Position numbers and translations under genes: made by a program. From assembly GCA_036245805.1 (NCBI GenBank), contig BTRK01000005.1, positions 18,576,984-18,640,983 on the forward strand: a stretch of DNA of 64,000 nt, in the 5' to 3' direction. The notes under the pieces are model-generated. The model saw nothing but the letters and a program-made list of their open reading frames with translations. It did not search any database and had not been told where the DNA came from. Positions 34,472 to 45,775 of the stretch are shown piece by piece; the first letter of the stretch is position 1, and every line of letters begins with the position of its first letter. Source of the stretch: Pristionchus mayeri (Eukaryota > Nematoda > Chromadorea > Rhabditida > Neodiplogasteridae).

Positions 34472-35483
34472 TTGTACATCCAAATATTTGGGGCTCTTCT
34501 AATGTGCCGTCTCTACGAGTCCTCCTCTACACTCATTCGAGTTAATGAGGAGCTCGTTCCTGTGACTGTGCGTCGAGGAGTCCGCCAAGGGGATACCCTC
34601 TCCCCTCGTCTCTTCAACGCAGTGCTACGATCAGCCATGGACAACATTGACTGGGAGTCAGATGGAATTAGAATCGACGGAAGGAACCTTTGCCACTTGG
34701 AGTATGCCGATGACGTGGCTCTCGTTGCCAAATCTCGACCCGAGCTGGAACGAATGCTGAAGAAGCTGATGGACGCGTGCAGCCGAGTTGGTCTCGAAGT
34801 GAATGCAAGCAAGACCAACCTCCTCACCTCCTGCACCTCTACCCGCAATCCAATAATCATCGGCAATCTGCGATTCGAATTCGTCGATAGCGCCACCTAT
34901 CTCGGAGGAAGAATAGCTCTTCCCTTGGATCATTCCGACGAAATAGAACACCGGATTCGATTAGGGTGGCTGGCCTGGAGTAAGCTCTCGCACCTCCTAT
35001 CTTCTCGAATTCTGTCCATCAAGATCAGGAGGAGAGTCTTCGAGAGCTGCATCACGGCTACAGTTCTCTATGGGTGTGAAGTATGGGCTCTGAGATCTAG
35101 CGAGAAGGAGAGGCTGAGAGTCACCCAGAGGAAGATGGAAAGAAAGATGCTTGGGGTCACGCTGAGGGACAGATGGAGGAATGACCGCGTGAGAGGGATT
35201 ACCAAGCTGAGAGACTGGAATGAGGAAGGATTGAAACGAAAAGCGCGCTGGGCCCTCAAGATCAGAAGAATGGGAGTAGAACAGTGGAGCCGTGCGACAA
35301 CTGTCTGGACTCCATTCAATAGGACTCGTCCCCCCGGAAAGCCTCGCGCGCGATGGAGAGACGACCTATCCCGAGCTATTGGCAGCCATTGGTGGAGTGC
35401 AACTTATGAAGACTACCGACCTATCATCTTCTGAGCGTTTCCGCCTGATAAGATAAATTGATTGATTGATTGATTGATTGATT
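34472..35483 (+). mobile_element. Non-LTR retrotransposon, 5'-truncated RT end (RTE/CR1-like)
   Basis: The frame to 35434 carries the RT core GVRQGDTLSPRLFN and the catalytic LEYADDVALVA (YADD), then the thumb region LEVNASKTNLL and a C-terminal part with LYGCEVWALR and RPPGKPRARWRDD. The endonuclease and RT start are missing, as expected for a 5'-truncated insertion. The 3' end is a short tail of ATTG repeats (about 35456-35483) rather than poly(A), typical of RTE-type elements. The frame is still open to its natural stop. Confidence 0.88.
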
Positions 35484-35815
35484 CTAATGTGGGGTCGAAA
35501 GGAGAGATGGGGTCTCTTATAATGATCGACGACTTCGTATCAGCACTCCTCTTCCAGTTGAGACAAGAGATCGTGCGAAAAGATAGAGAGAAAAAGATAA
35601 AGATAATGAATGAGTCGCATGTTCATAGTGCGAATTTGCCAAGGTTTTCGATTTCGTGACAATGTTGAACAACTATTCTTTTCCTTGCTAATCAAATTGT
35701 CGTTTATCACTAGCGCCGCATTGTAGAAACATTTAACCTTAACTTTCCACTCTTTCATCATCAATTTGGGCATTGCGTATTGCAATTAATATTTGTAATC
35801 TAGTTCACTTCAGTG

Positions 35816-36294
35816 ATGGCTGACTCTTCCGATTGGATGATTACAGTGGTCAGTTTATTTTTATTCTCTTGAGTATATTGGTTAATTCAGATAATGTAAT
35901 ACACTTCATTACTTGAAAAAAATGTAATTCGTAAGGCTCATTTCAGCTGAAGTGGTTCGTCATCGGTTGTTCTCTCTTCGACGGGACAGTCATTGCTGCT
36001 GCCATTCACGACGCGACCTTCGTGTACAATGGTCGAAGCCAAGCAGGGGACGAGTGCCCTGTTGCGACCCCCATCACAAGTTAGTCATTTCTCTAAATGA
36101 TTAGGCCAATGTGGTTGTTTGTGATAGTGTGTACATTCAACGTACTACTTTGCTCATTGAGCAAAGGTTTGTAATCACATTGTGATCATGTATTCTCAGA
36201 TGTTCAAGTTGCAGATTTCTTCTCTCGATTGCGAAATTTGGTGTGGAAGAAGCCTTGTGAAAAACGAAAGAAGACTGCACCACTGCAGATTTAA
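35816..36294 (+). CDS. Small predicted membrane protein, 86 residues
   Basis: Exons 35816-35848, 35947-36079 and 36200-36294 join in phase to an 86-residue protein. The ATG lies 2 nt after CACTTCAG, a trans-splice-like acceptor. Donors are GTCAGT and GTTAGT, acceptors TTTCAG and TCTCAG. A hydrophobic stretch (WFVIGCSLFDGTVIAAAI) could span a membrane, and the C-terminus is basic (KKPCEKRKK). No family was recognised. Region 35484-35815 upstream holds nothing else I can support. Confidence 0.5.
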
Positions 36295-36565
36295 ATATAT
36301 TCCATCTGCCGAAGAGAAATCATTTTTCGCGAGAATACTCAATGATATGGAGAGCAATATTTCACCTATGTTTATTCCACAACGAGAATATGCCAATAAA
36401 TCGATATGGAAACGTTCAACTATGTTCATATGCAATCATTCAGATGATTGCCCTCATCGTTGATTCACTGTTCATTCAAAATTATCTTCTCGAATCTCCA
36501 CTGATCATCGACAGATTGCTCATCGATGTCCCTCTACTCACATTTCCACTCTTCAAATTAGCAAA

Positions 36566-38059
36566 TTACGAAAATATTATAAATTGCCGTCCTACCCTGT
36601 TCGCGTTGCTTCTCGCATGGTATGCGGCGACGCGAGGGGGCTTCTGCTGTAATATAAATCACTATTTCCTGATGGATATTCCAGCCAGCAAAAAGGTAGT
36701 TGTGAACTTGCCTTTCTATGCTCAAAGGGACAGTACTCATTGGCGCACTGTTTTCCATCATTGGGACAATCTCCATGCAGATCAGGGCAATCTCGACCAC
36801 GGATGCAGTTGGGGAAGGACCTGAACATATTGTATTATTGATCATATCTATTCATTTGGAATGTCAATTATTCATGCTATCCTGTTAACTAAGTTTACTA
36901 TCGACTATTGAAGTTTTCCACGTTGAGGATGATAAAAATATTTCGGATGAAAATCAATGAACAAAATGATGAATAGTCGACTTACTCGCATCTTTGGGAA
37001 GGATGAGCGAACTCGCAATAGGATCCCTTCTTGCAATGAGGAAAGTAATGACAGCGACGATCCTTCGTTGAGAATCCATTGGAAGGCACTGGACGATTCA
37101 CTGGAGACGGAGGCTGGAGTCACTCATCATTACATTCGAATCAATTTTTTTTTTGAAATTTAAATGTACAAGTCTTAGTGAAAAGAACTAACATTGTTCT
37201 GTGAATATTTCCGTTCCTCTTCTTCCTCTTCCATTCTTCTTCTCGACCTGCTCCTAATCCGTCGATTCGCTGCCAATTCTTATTCATTTAGCGATTTGAG
37301 ATGTCAACGAACGTTTTGCTCCTCTCGATTGTCCTCTTCTTCTATCATCATTCACTCTTCCATCAGTCCTTGAAGTCCTCTCTTGCCCTTCCATTTGAGC
37401 ATTCCTCTTCTGCAAATCGAACAACTTTAGTTCTTATTCATAGCTCCAGTTTCAGATGATGTTCTCAAAATGCACGATCCCTCAAAAAATGTGAACAATT
37501 ACTACACCGAACCTCTGCATCAAAGTGAATCCTCAGTAGAGTCGGCTGACTCAGCGAATGTTCAAATTTGCATTCAAGCCCTGTACAAAATCTTCCCTTG
37601 GGGCATGGTTTATGCTTATACGCGCAATAAATTCCTCCACATTTATCAGTGTCGAAATATCTATGATTATTTCGTGTGGGGACGTAAGATCTCGGGAAAA
37701 AACTCACGGACAAGACTCAGATGGGTGATGAAAAGCAGAGAGATGAAATGAATCCTTAATCTGGCATGAAGGAAAGTGCATGCATCGGTTCCTCGTTTCT
37801 TTCGGAGGGAGGGGATTCCCCCCTACTGGCAGGGGATTCCCCCCTACTGGCAGGGGATTCCCCCCTACTGGCAGGGGATTCCCCCCTACTGCAACCTCCT
37901 GTATTTTCTTCGGAAGTTTCTCGATATCTTCGTATGAGGGAGGCGGCTCTGCTAAAAAGATTGAATACAAAAATTTCACTATTACAACGACGCACCATGA
38001 TTAGCTCGGACAGCATTAGTGAATGTCCTTGGGGAGGGAGTCGGCTGGATACTTCTCAT
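36566..38059 (-). CDS. Nab2/ZC3H14-type CCCH zinc-finger protein
   Basis: Exons 38059-37996, 37951-37708, 37660-37551, 37100-36986, 36820-36712 and 36646-36566 keep phase and give 240 residues. After a Pro-rich start and four GGNPLPV repeats come six closely spaced fingers of the C-x5-7-C-x4-5-C-x3-H type: CMHFPSC...HHP (irregular), CPYFDTDKCGG...KH, CPKGRFCTGLECKFEH, CHYFPHCKKGSYCEFAH, CESFPNCIRGRDCPDLH and CPNDGKQCANEYCPFEH. This arrangement is characteristic of the poly(A)-binding Nab2/ZC3H14 family, which acts on nuclear mRNA; the usual PWI-like N-terminus was not found. One donor is GC (GCAAGT at 36711). The intron between exons 2 and 3 is 47 nt. Confidence 0.75.
37810..37891. repeat. 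21-bp minisatellite in coding sequence, four units
   Basis: Four near-perfect units of GGCAGGGGATTCCCCCCTAC plus T. Because the unit is a multiple of three it adds GGNPLPV heptapeptides to the zinc-finger protein on the minus strand. The array is open on both strands, so its plus-strand frames are shadows. Confidence 0.9.
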
Positions 38060-38230
38060 ATAAATATCGAATTGTCTACGTTTGTGTATTTTCAGGCCTT
38101 CCTGTAATTAAAATTATACCTATTCATGCTCGTTTTAGAAGCAGAAAAGTAACACTCTTTATGAGCACTTGCCCTTCTCTTACATACACAAAGAATTCAA
38201 ATTCTCACCGTGGGAATCATTTGTATTGCT

Positions 38231-41177
38231 TTATCTCGATTCCTTAAGATGATTCTGGAGAATTCCGCCTCTCCGAAGCTGCAAATGACATTTCAGTGTC
38301 CATATTTTCAATGCGGACTGCAGTCCCAAATAGTATGCTTCGTGCTAATGGAATAGGATTGCTTGCAGTTATCACCACCGTCATTTCCAAGATGACGTCA
38401 AAGACATTTCGAAATTTAGCAAGGAAAATTGGAGAAAACAAACTTCTTCAATATGAGAGATACATTTGTCCACATCTCTTCAGTATCTGCCATTAGCTTC
38501 CAAGTCAATTGCTTCAAATGTTCTTGGAGCTGAATGGGGAGTTAGAAATAAAAAAATTCGCACGCAAGAGTGTAGAAAAATCGATTCACTTCTGCCACAA
38601 AGACAAGTTTCGAAATCGGCGTAGATATGATATAAATGAGGAATACTGACGGGAGTGAGGAGTTCCCTTCCTTCTCTGTCGTCATCACTAGCCATTTCAG
38701 ACAGAATCTTCCCATACTCGATGTACAACTTTCCTCCATTGGCGAGGAAATATTTGTTCCTGTGACTATCCGTGCCGATCTCGACAGGGCGATCTGTTAC
38801 CTGATCATTGTTATTTATTATTAGCTTACCTAATGTATATCACACGTCTTCTGAGAGATTGCATGAAATAGAGGCCCCCTTTGACAAAATGTTCAAACTG
38901 CTCCTATCTCCAACCAAACATCATGGTAGACTTAACTGAAGGTGAAATACTTTCAGTTGAAGTTTCGAAGCCGTAATATCAAAACTGCCTAAAAGCCGGC
39001 TCTCGAGTTTTCGAAAATTCAAAAAATCGTATTTCCTTTCAACTGTAAGCTAAAATGTATTTTTAAAAAAGTAAAAATAATCAGCGTTCAGAGCTGAACA
39101 ACTTTTATGTTGACAACTTTTGGATGGGATAACAAGTCACAGGTGAAAAACGAGAAAATTCGTTTTTGACCCTCAAAAAAGTATTAAAAACTTGATGTCG
39201 TGAAAAAAAATCCTCTTAACGTCCACGAGATTTCTACATATTTGAAATCTACGTGTTTTTATACCCCGGATAAAACCATTTTCATTTGAATCTTGAATGG
39301 TAGTCATTCTCATTTTTCGCCTTGAATATGCGAAATCTCAACTTTTCTTGTCATTTCCAAATGTTGTTTAATTCTAAATGATGTTTACAGCCTCCAATCG
39401 CTCTCAAATTTGGCCTGGGAGTCGTACTGCAGCATATAAACGTGTCTCATATCAAAATATGCCAAAATGCAAATTTTTTAACATTTCGATTTTTCGACCA
39501 TTTTGAACGAAAAAATCGAAATTTTATAAATTTTGCATTTTGGCATATTTTGATATAAGACACGTTTATATGCTGCAGTACGACTCCCAGGCCAAATTTG
39601 AGAGCGATTGGAGGCTGTAAACATCATTTAGAATCAAACGACATTTTGGAAATGACAAGAAAAGTTGAGATTTCGCATATTCAAGGCGAAAAATGAGAAT
39701 GACTACCATTCACGATTCAAATGAAAATGGTTTTATCCGGGGGAAAAAACACGTAGATTTCAAATATGTAGAAATCTCGTGGACGTTAAGAGGATTTTTT
39801 TTCACGACATCAAGTTTTTAATACTTTTTTGAGGGTCAAAATCGAATTTTCTCGTTTTTCACCTGTGACTTGTTGTCCCATCCAAAAGTTATCAACATAA
39901 AAGTTGTTCAGCTCTGAACACTGATTATTTTTCTTTTTTTAAGCACATTTTAGCTTAAAGTTGAAAGGAAATACGATTTTTTGAATTTTCGAAAACGCGA
40001 GAGCAGGCTTTTAGGCAGTTTTGATATTACAGCTTCGAAACTTCAACTGAAAGTATTTCACCTTCAGGTAAGTCTACCATGATGTTTGGTTGGAGATAGG
40101 AGCAGTTTGAACATTTTGTCAAACGCCACCTGCGATCTCTCAGAAGACACGTGATATCTATACCTATATATAAAGCGCAGTGTCCGTCTGTCCGTCTGTC
40201 CGGATTGCGAAACGATTACGAAATGGGGGGGGGAGATCGCGCGTCAACAAGTTGCGAAATGCGTGATTGCGAAAACTAGATACTCCGCTAGGACGGGGCC
40301 CCCGCCGAAGGCGGGGGGCAGCCGGACTAGTTATCATATAATTAAACGAATGAAACATACGCCAGCAGTGTTCTGAATCAGTTGTAGGAGCATCCAACAC
40401 TTCTCTTCAGCAGGAAGAGAATGAAATGATTTGTTGGGACGAAGAGGATTGACCACTCCGCTCGGCAATAAATTTCTATCATCGAACAATTCTTGAAGAT
40501 GTTCGTTGTAGTTTGAATATCTGTTCATATTTTGCATATGGAACGCTTATGATTAGATTAGTACTCACAATACATTAGGAAGACGCATTGATTTCAGCAG
40601 ATGAACTACGAAGCTCCTCAAAATTATAATTGCAATAATGGTCCCATTAATTGTGCGAATACCTGATTTCGTTTGTGAAATCGATGGATAATTCTTCTTT
40701 TTCGACCATTTCAATAAATATGAACAGCGGAATCTGTAAGGAGAATTTCTAAAATTAAACAATGAACAATACCTCGAAGTTTGACTTGCAAAGATTTTCG
40801 GCTAGACGTGCGAAAATGTGTGAATTAACAAATCCCTCGCGGATCTACAATTGAATGATCGGAAAAGCAATGAAGGCAAGGGTTATGATCTTCGATCAGT
40901 ATATTCTCGAACTTTAAAGATTGCTGAAGTGAGACGAGAGAGTGTGAAATGAAGAGGTGGAATCTCTCTCTAACTCAAAAGGGAAGGATCTCACTTGGTG
41001 GAATCGAATCCAGTTGAGCATCGGGTCTCTCATATTGTCTCTTTCCTTATAAAATGCGACCGAGAGAAGAGAGAAGCGCAAATAGAGGCCGGCGCTATCT
41101 TTGACACTCGTTTGAAGTGATATTGATAAGAAAGGATTCTTTTCGGGAACGAAGCTTCTCAGCACGCCATCACTCAA
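38231..41177 (-). CDS. DDT/WHIM-like chromatin-remodelling subunit (5' end missing)
   Basis: Eight exons in phase: 41177-40995, 40844-40773, 40733-40663, 40616-40569, 40520-40361, 38800-38651, 38529-38464 and 38317-38231. The stop is at 38231-38233. The segment SFHSLPAEEKCWMLLQLI resembles the WHIM1 helix, and VEIGTDSHRNKYFLANGG with KLYIEY resembles WHIM2 (G-x-D-R/S-x-x-N-x-Y), found in ISWI partners such as BAZ and RSF1 proteins. The preceding helical part with AENLCKSNF could be a DDT domain. The rest is acidic or helical. The first exon has no ATG in frame, so an upstream exon is missing or was displaced near the MITE at 41352. One intron holds a foldback and a Helitron. Family assignment is inference from short motifs. 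Confidence 0.5.
38836..40156. mobile_element. 1.3-kb foldback element
   Basis: Near-perfect palindrome with its axis at about 39505. Outer ends are TCACACGTCTTCTGAGAGAT and ATCTCTCAGAAGACACGTGA. It is AT-rich and non-coding, and lies in the longest intron of the DDT/WHIM-like gene. Confidence 0.85.
40157..40330 (+). mobile_element. Non-autonomous Helitron, copy 1 (174 bp)
   Basis: Starts TCTATACCTATATATAAAGC directly after an A, ends CTAG before a T, and carries a GC-rich hairpin (GCCCCCGCC/GGCGGGGGGC) about 11 nt before the end. These are the Helitron hallmarks (5' TC, 3' CTRR, insertion between A and T, no target duplication). It abuts the foldback on its left. Confidence 0.88.
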
Positions 41178-41351
41178 TCACGCATGTATGAAATATTATA
41201 TTTCAAATATATTTCAAAATTTTATTTCTAAGGATATTTCAATTTCAGATTTTCATCTTTCAAAAATTGAGTATTTTATGGCTTTGTTTAGTTTCATTCA
41301 GAAAGTCAACAACGATACAAAGCAGAGACGAATTTGATGTCCATCGAAGTA

Positions 41352-42249
41352 TTAGGTTGGTGCAAAAGTTTCGCCTCAACACATTTTGCATATTTTCTTG
41401 TGAACGCATCTCATGTATCAAACGCCACTTGGCTGTTATTTGAGGCAGTGTTAGGTCATTACAATTATAAGTTTGTACCCTATCAATGCAATTGCATTCC
41501 ACAGAAAAACAACAATAACTGTAAAATGGCAAAATATCCATGTTTTTGGGTTTTCGACACAAATCGTCCTAAAAATTTAATGACTTCAATGGAAGTTCCA
41601 CCATTCTAAGACTCCAATGAGTAAGGGTGGATGCTCCTATTGAACACTTGAAATGAGAGTTTTGGGCTTCCTCGGATAACTAGTTAGGCGGAAAAAGCCG
41701 ATTCCATCGTTGGAATTTGAGTTTCAAAACAATAATTGCGAAATCTCTCAAACGGAAAGGTGAATCTTCATCAACTTTCCATGGTAGCATCCTCATGGTA
41801 ATTACTTCTGATTATATTTCAATTGAGACCAAAAGCTCTTCCAGCAAAAACTCCCTGTGAATATAATCTAACCAGCAAGATGCAATACCCCACAATTCCG
41901 GAAAACGGCCCTATTTTTTAGGTTGTTTTATGGCTGAAGCCAATGACTTGCAACAGTAGAATAGCTAAACATCATACTTCACGAAAATCGTGTCCGAGAG
42001 GCACAATTATTGTTGCCCGAAGAGTAGCAATCAATCGAAAAGTTCATAATAAATTGCAATTTTTAGACTTTGGCACGATACCTCACTAGTGGAACTGATT
42101 GATGTGGTGCGATGCAATGTGCGCTACGTGGTGCACACATGCGCTAATGTTATTAAAAAAACCACATACGGGTTGCTCAAAACCGAAGCAAGATAGAGCT
42201 CGAAAACCACAATCGTGATTTTTGAAGCGAAACTTTTGCACCAACCTGA
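41352..42249. mobile_element. Mariner-type MITE (898 bp)
   Basis: Ends TTAGGTTGGTGCAAAAGTTT and AAACTTTTGCACCAACCTGA with TA on both sides (41350-41351, 42250-42251). No transposase frame remains. The termini are a third mariner flavour, distinct from 2774-3674 and 19501. Confidence 0.85.
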
Positions 42250-42558
42250 TAGATCGGCAAGTTGAACTGACAGGTGAACATTCTACATAAGACTACTCTA
42301 TCAGTGAATGAGTCGTGGCTGGAAGTATTCATGTTTCACATTAGAAGTGAATATCCCTCCTGGCACTCGAGTAGTTATGACCTGTTGATCATCTCCAATA
42401 AACTCACCCAGAGGACTAATTAATCTCTGGTCGGAAGACTCCTTCAGTCGCCTCCTCTCCCTCGATGGCTTCCGACCTCTAATTACGCCCACTCAATTAC
42501 GACCATTCCGTCACTCCTCACTCTGCTACCTGTTCATTCATTCATTCATTCCTTCTCC
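42250..42558 (+). promoter_or_regulatory. Conserved upstream block of the R gene family (R1)
   Basis: A block with ATTCATGTTTCA, CTCCAATAAACTCACCCAGAGG and ACGACCATTCCGTCACTCCT, ending in an (ATTC)n run directly before the start codon, recurs upstream of all five R copies (about 45540, 48745, 56770 and 59140). It is the best candidate promoter of the family. No known factor site was recognised. Confidence 0.55.
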
Positions 42559-43553
42559 ATGGCTCCCAACCTCTCCTTCAATTCTCCTCTCTCCTGTGAA
42601 ACTTCCGACACCGAAGTGGCCGAAGTGCCGCCTGCTGTTTAATGCCAAAGTGAGTTCTATATTATTTATATTTGTTACTACTTTTTTACACCATCTATTT
42701 TGCATCTAAACATTGTGCATTGACTAAATACAGGAAATTGTATCAGAAATCCTCTCAGGTTCTTCAGCAGTCAACCTCGTTCTCAGCCTAGCAGAGAGGA
42801 AATATCAAGAGGAGTTGAAGAAGTTGAATGAGAAGAAAGTGATGCTCGTTGAGGAATTGGATGGAGTTGACAAAGTGATCACTCAGGTTTGTGAATGCAA
42901 GAATAGATCAACTTTACCTAAATATCAACTTCAGAAATACCCTGAACTTCCCTCGGCATACGCAGTTCAGAATGATGCAGCATGGAGATACGACGATGAA
43001 GAAAGATTGAGAGTGAGAATGAGCATGAAGAAACTGAGGAGAAGAGCAAGGAATATGGTAAGAATCACTCAATCTCATGTTGGGGTGAAAGGCATTTCGC
43101 AGAAATTCAACGATCCTTCAATTCTTCTGCGACATTTCGCGGGTTTGCTTCTCATTCTCTGGATCCGCAGTTTTTTTTATTAATTACATTAATTAAAAAT
43201 TGTTTTAAAATTTTAAAAAAACTATCACTGATCAGAAAGAGAAATATAGCACGGAGAAGAGTCGCTATCAGAGTAATCAATACTAATCCAAATTGGTTGT
43301 TTCCAGATCGCGGATGCGATGGAAGAGAGTGTGAGCATTCGAGGGAGAATCAACCATCAACTGAAGTGCATCCAGGCAGCCACCGCAGCTGCAGAAGTCA
43401 ACAGGAGAATGTGAGTGGATGGGAATAAGACGGAGAGTGACAAGGAAATAAATGAGGATGATCCATGATCATGACCTTTTCAGCTTCTCGAGAAAGCGTC
43501 CCTCTGTGAATGTTGATGAAGATGGCACTGTGAAAAAGGCACGTCTGGAGTGA
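42559..43553 (+). pseudogene. R1: basic coiled-coil protein, stop in exon 1
   Basis: Same five-exon plan as R4 (57027-57993), which explains the family. Exon 1 reads MAPNLSFNSPLSCETSDTEV but has TAA where R4 has GAA in the AVEC segment. Exons 2-5 are open (KKVMLVEELDGVDKVITQ; RSMSMKK-type basic block; SRKRPSVNVDEDG; KKARLE stop). An alternative start in exon 2 could still give a shorter coiled-coil protein. Confidence 0.65.
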
Positions 43554-43586
43554 TCAAGATCTCTATTTCAATAACTATGAAGGATA

Positions 43587-44613
43587 TCACGCCTCCCACG
43601 AGAGATTCGAGCTGAAACACGGAATGGAAGGAAAATCTTGAAATTGGTTCTGACTAGTTTTGGGCACCTTGAGGTATTCCTAGTAGTCCCCCAAAGTCTT
43701 ATTTTGCATACTTCATTTTCAAGCACCCAGCATCAGGTCGGAGATCGGCACCGCCTCCTTTCACGGCGAATATCTTATTTCTCATGTAAGATAATCGAAC
43801 TTTGCACTCTGAGTGACCCCCACTAATTTTTCGAGCTCTATCGACCCATCAAAACCGTTTCTCCTAAATGTAAATTTTAACCATGTTACATTCATTGCAG
43901 ATTTTCTCGAAAATGTAGGCAAAGGAGCAGCTCAAAATTTCACAGTACATGCAGCGCATCAAGAGCTTTAGAATGAATGGCTTGCGCCGAAAATACGATC
44001 TCATTGGTGAGACTTGTGCCGATTATAGATTTCCTTATCATTTGAACTTTATTTTCAACAGAATAATTTACCCTCACACCGCTCTCATCGGAGAGAGCGA
44101 TCAAGAATGATCGTTTTCACTATTTATTTCTGTTGAAAATAAAGTTCAAATGATAAGGAAATCTATAATCGGCACAAGTCTCACCAATGAGATCGTATTT
44201 TCGGCGCAAGCCATTCATTCTAAAGCTCTTGATGCGCTGCATGTACTGTGATATTTTGAGCTGCTCCTTTGCCTACTTTTTCGAGAAAATCTGTAGTGAA
44301 TGTAGCATGGTTGAAATTTACTTTTAGGGGAAACGGTTTGAATGGGTCGATAGAGCTCGAAAAATTAGTGCGGGTCACTCAGAGTGCAAAGTTCGATTAT
44401 CTTACACGAGAAATGAGATATTCGCCGTGAAAGGAGGAGGTGCCGATCTCCGACCTCATGCTGGGTGCTTGAAAATGAAGTATGCAAAATAAGACTTTGG
44501 GGAACTACTAGGAATACCTCAAGGTACCCAAAACTAGTCAGATCCAATTTCAAGATTTTCCTTCCATTCCCAATAATTGCGATTCTAGCTCGATTCTCTC
44601 GTGAAAGGCGTGA
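43587..44613. mobile_element. 1.03-kb foldback, TA target duplication
   Basis: Ends TCACGCCTCCCACGAGAGA and TCTCTCGTGAAAGGCGTGA, flanked by TA. The arms pair over almost the full length, axis near 44100. The paralogous site in R3 and R4 (GAAGGGTATATTGGCTG) lacks it, which confirms the insertion. A truncated left end of the same element is present at about 60456-60589 in R5. Confidence 0.88.
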
Positions 44614-44752
44614 TATATTGGATGTATGTATAGAACGTTTTGATTAATTTTACGCTGTAATATCTTCACTATTTATGGTGCTTCAAGCTTGTATAATAAA
44701 CATTAACTATCTAAAAAAATCTTAACGTCTAATGCTATACTTCAGCAACGTA

Positions 44753-45278
44753 AAGTACCGCTCAATCGCTTCAATAACGGGCGAGGTTCTGCGAGTAGCG
44801 GTCGCCTCACGTCGCCTCAACTCTGATGCGGCCTAACCCACCTTCAAAGTGAATATTTTTGGGGCAATTTTTGGCCGTAGGCTTCTCAATGCGAATCAAT
44901 CTGCGAAATCTGCTCTCGAAAATATTGATTTTGAGCTATGTCCTGGATGTCATCATTTGGGTCTTTCTCCCTTTCCCTCCCCTCATTTCACTTCGTAACC
45001 GCTCCTTCAAAATATGGACATTTGGAATGAGGAAATGTAGGGAAATTAGGGGAGGGGAGGGGAGAGAGACTCGAATGATGAGACCTCAGAAAATAGCTCA
45101 AAAACAATATTTTCGAAAGCAGATTTCGCAGATTGATTCGGATTGACGAGAGAAGCCCACAGCCAAAAATTGCCGCAAAAATGTTTACTTTGAAGGTGGT
45201 TTAGGCCGCATCAGAGTTGAGGCGACGTGAGGCGACTCGCCGCGCGTCACCCGTTCGGGAGGTGATGGAGCGGTACTG
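44753..45278. mobile_element. 526-bp foldback MITE, TA target duplication
   Basis: Ends AAGTACCGCTCAATCGC and GGTGATGGAGCGGTACTG; the inner arms pair (CGCCTCACGTCGCCTCAACTC). Flanking TA. R3 has the empty site (CAACGTACAAGTC near 50130), so the boundaries are certain. Related copies at 47956-48481 and 58358-58887. Confidence 0.9.
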
Positions 45279-45775
45279 TACAAGTCATTCTTTTCAGATC
45301 TACATGCTAATGAGATTTGCATGAAAAATGAAACCTTCTATGCAATTGTTTACTCTTTTCGAAATTCGAATATGCTCAAGTTTTTTTTAAATATTTGCAC
45401 TATATTGATCGCAGAAAATCATCGTCTGAGTATCATTGCATGGAAACGCAACTGCGGGAAAACATAATTTTGTGATTTCGTTCCAATTCGTTCAGAAAGT
45501 CAAAGACGAGGCGAGACAGGGATGAATTTCATGCTCATAGAGTCATGGATGGAAGTATTCATGTTTCATATCCCTCTTGGGCACTTGAGAAGGTTATGAT
45601 CTATTGATCATCTCCAAAAAAACCCACCCAGGGGACTAATTCATCTATGGTCGGGAGCCTCCTTCAGTCGCCTCCTCTCCCTTGATGACTTCTAATTACG
45701 ACCACTTAATTACGACCATTCCGTCACTCCTCACTCTGCTACCTGTTCATTCATTCATTCATTCATTCCTTCTCC

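Noticed and set aside
35456..35484. (ATTG)n run as an independent microsatellite
   Set aside because: Its position right after the retrotransposon stop codon fits the 3' tail of an RTE-type element.
37766..38107. Plus-strand frame across the 21-bp minisatellite
   Set aside because: The repeat is open on both strands. Only the minus strand joins to zinc-finger exons in phase.
36566..41177. An operon of the DDT/WHIM-like gene and the CCCH gene
   Set aside because: Same strand and only about 170 bp apart, which would suit a nematode operon, but no SL2-type spacing signal (U-rich element plus acceptor) was identified, so it stays a possibility only.
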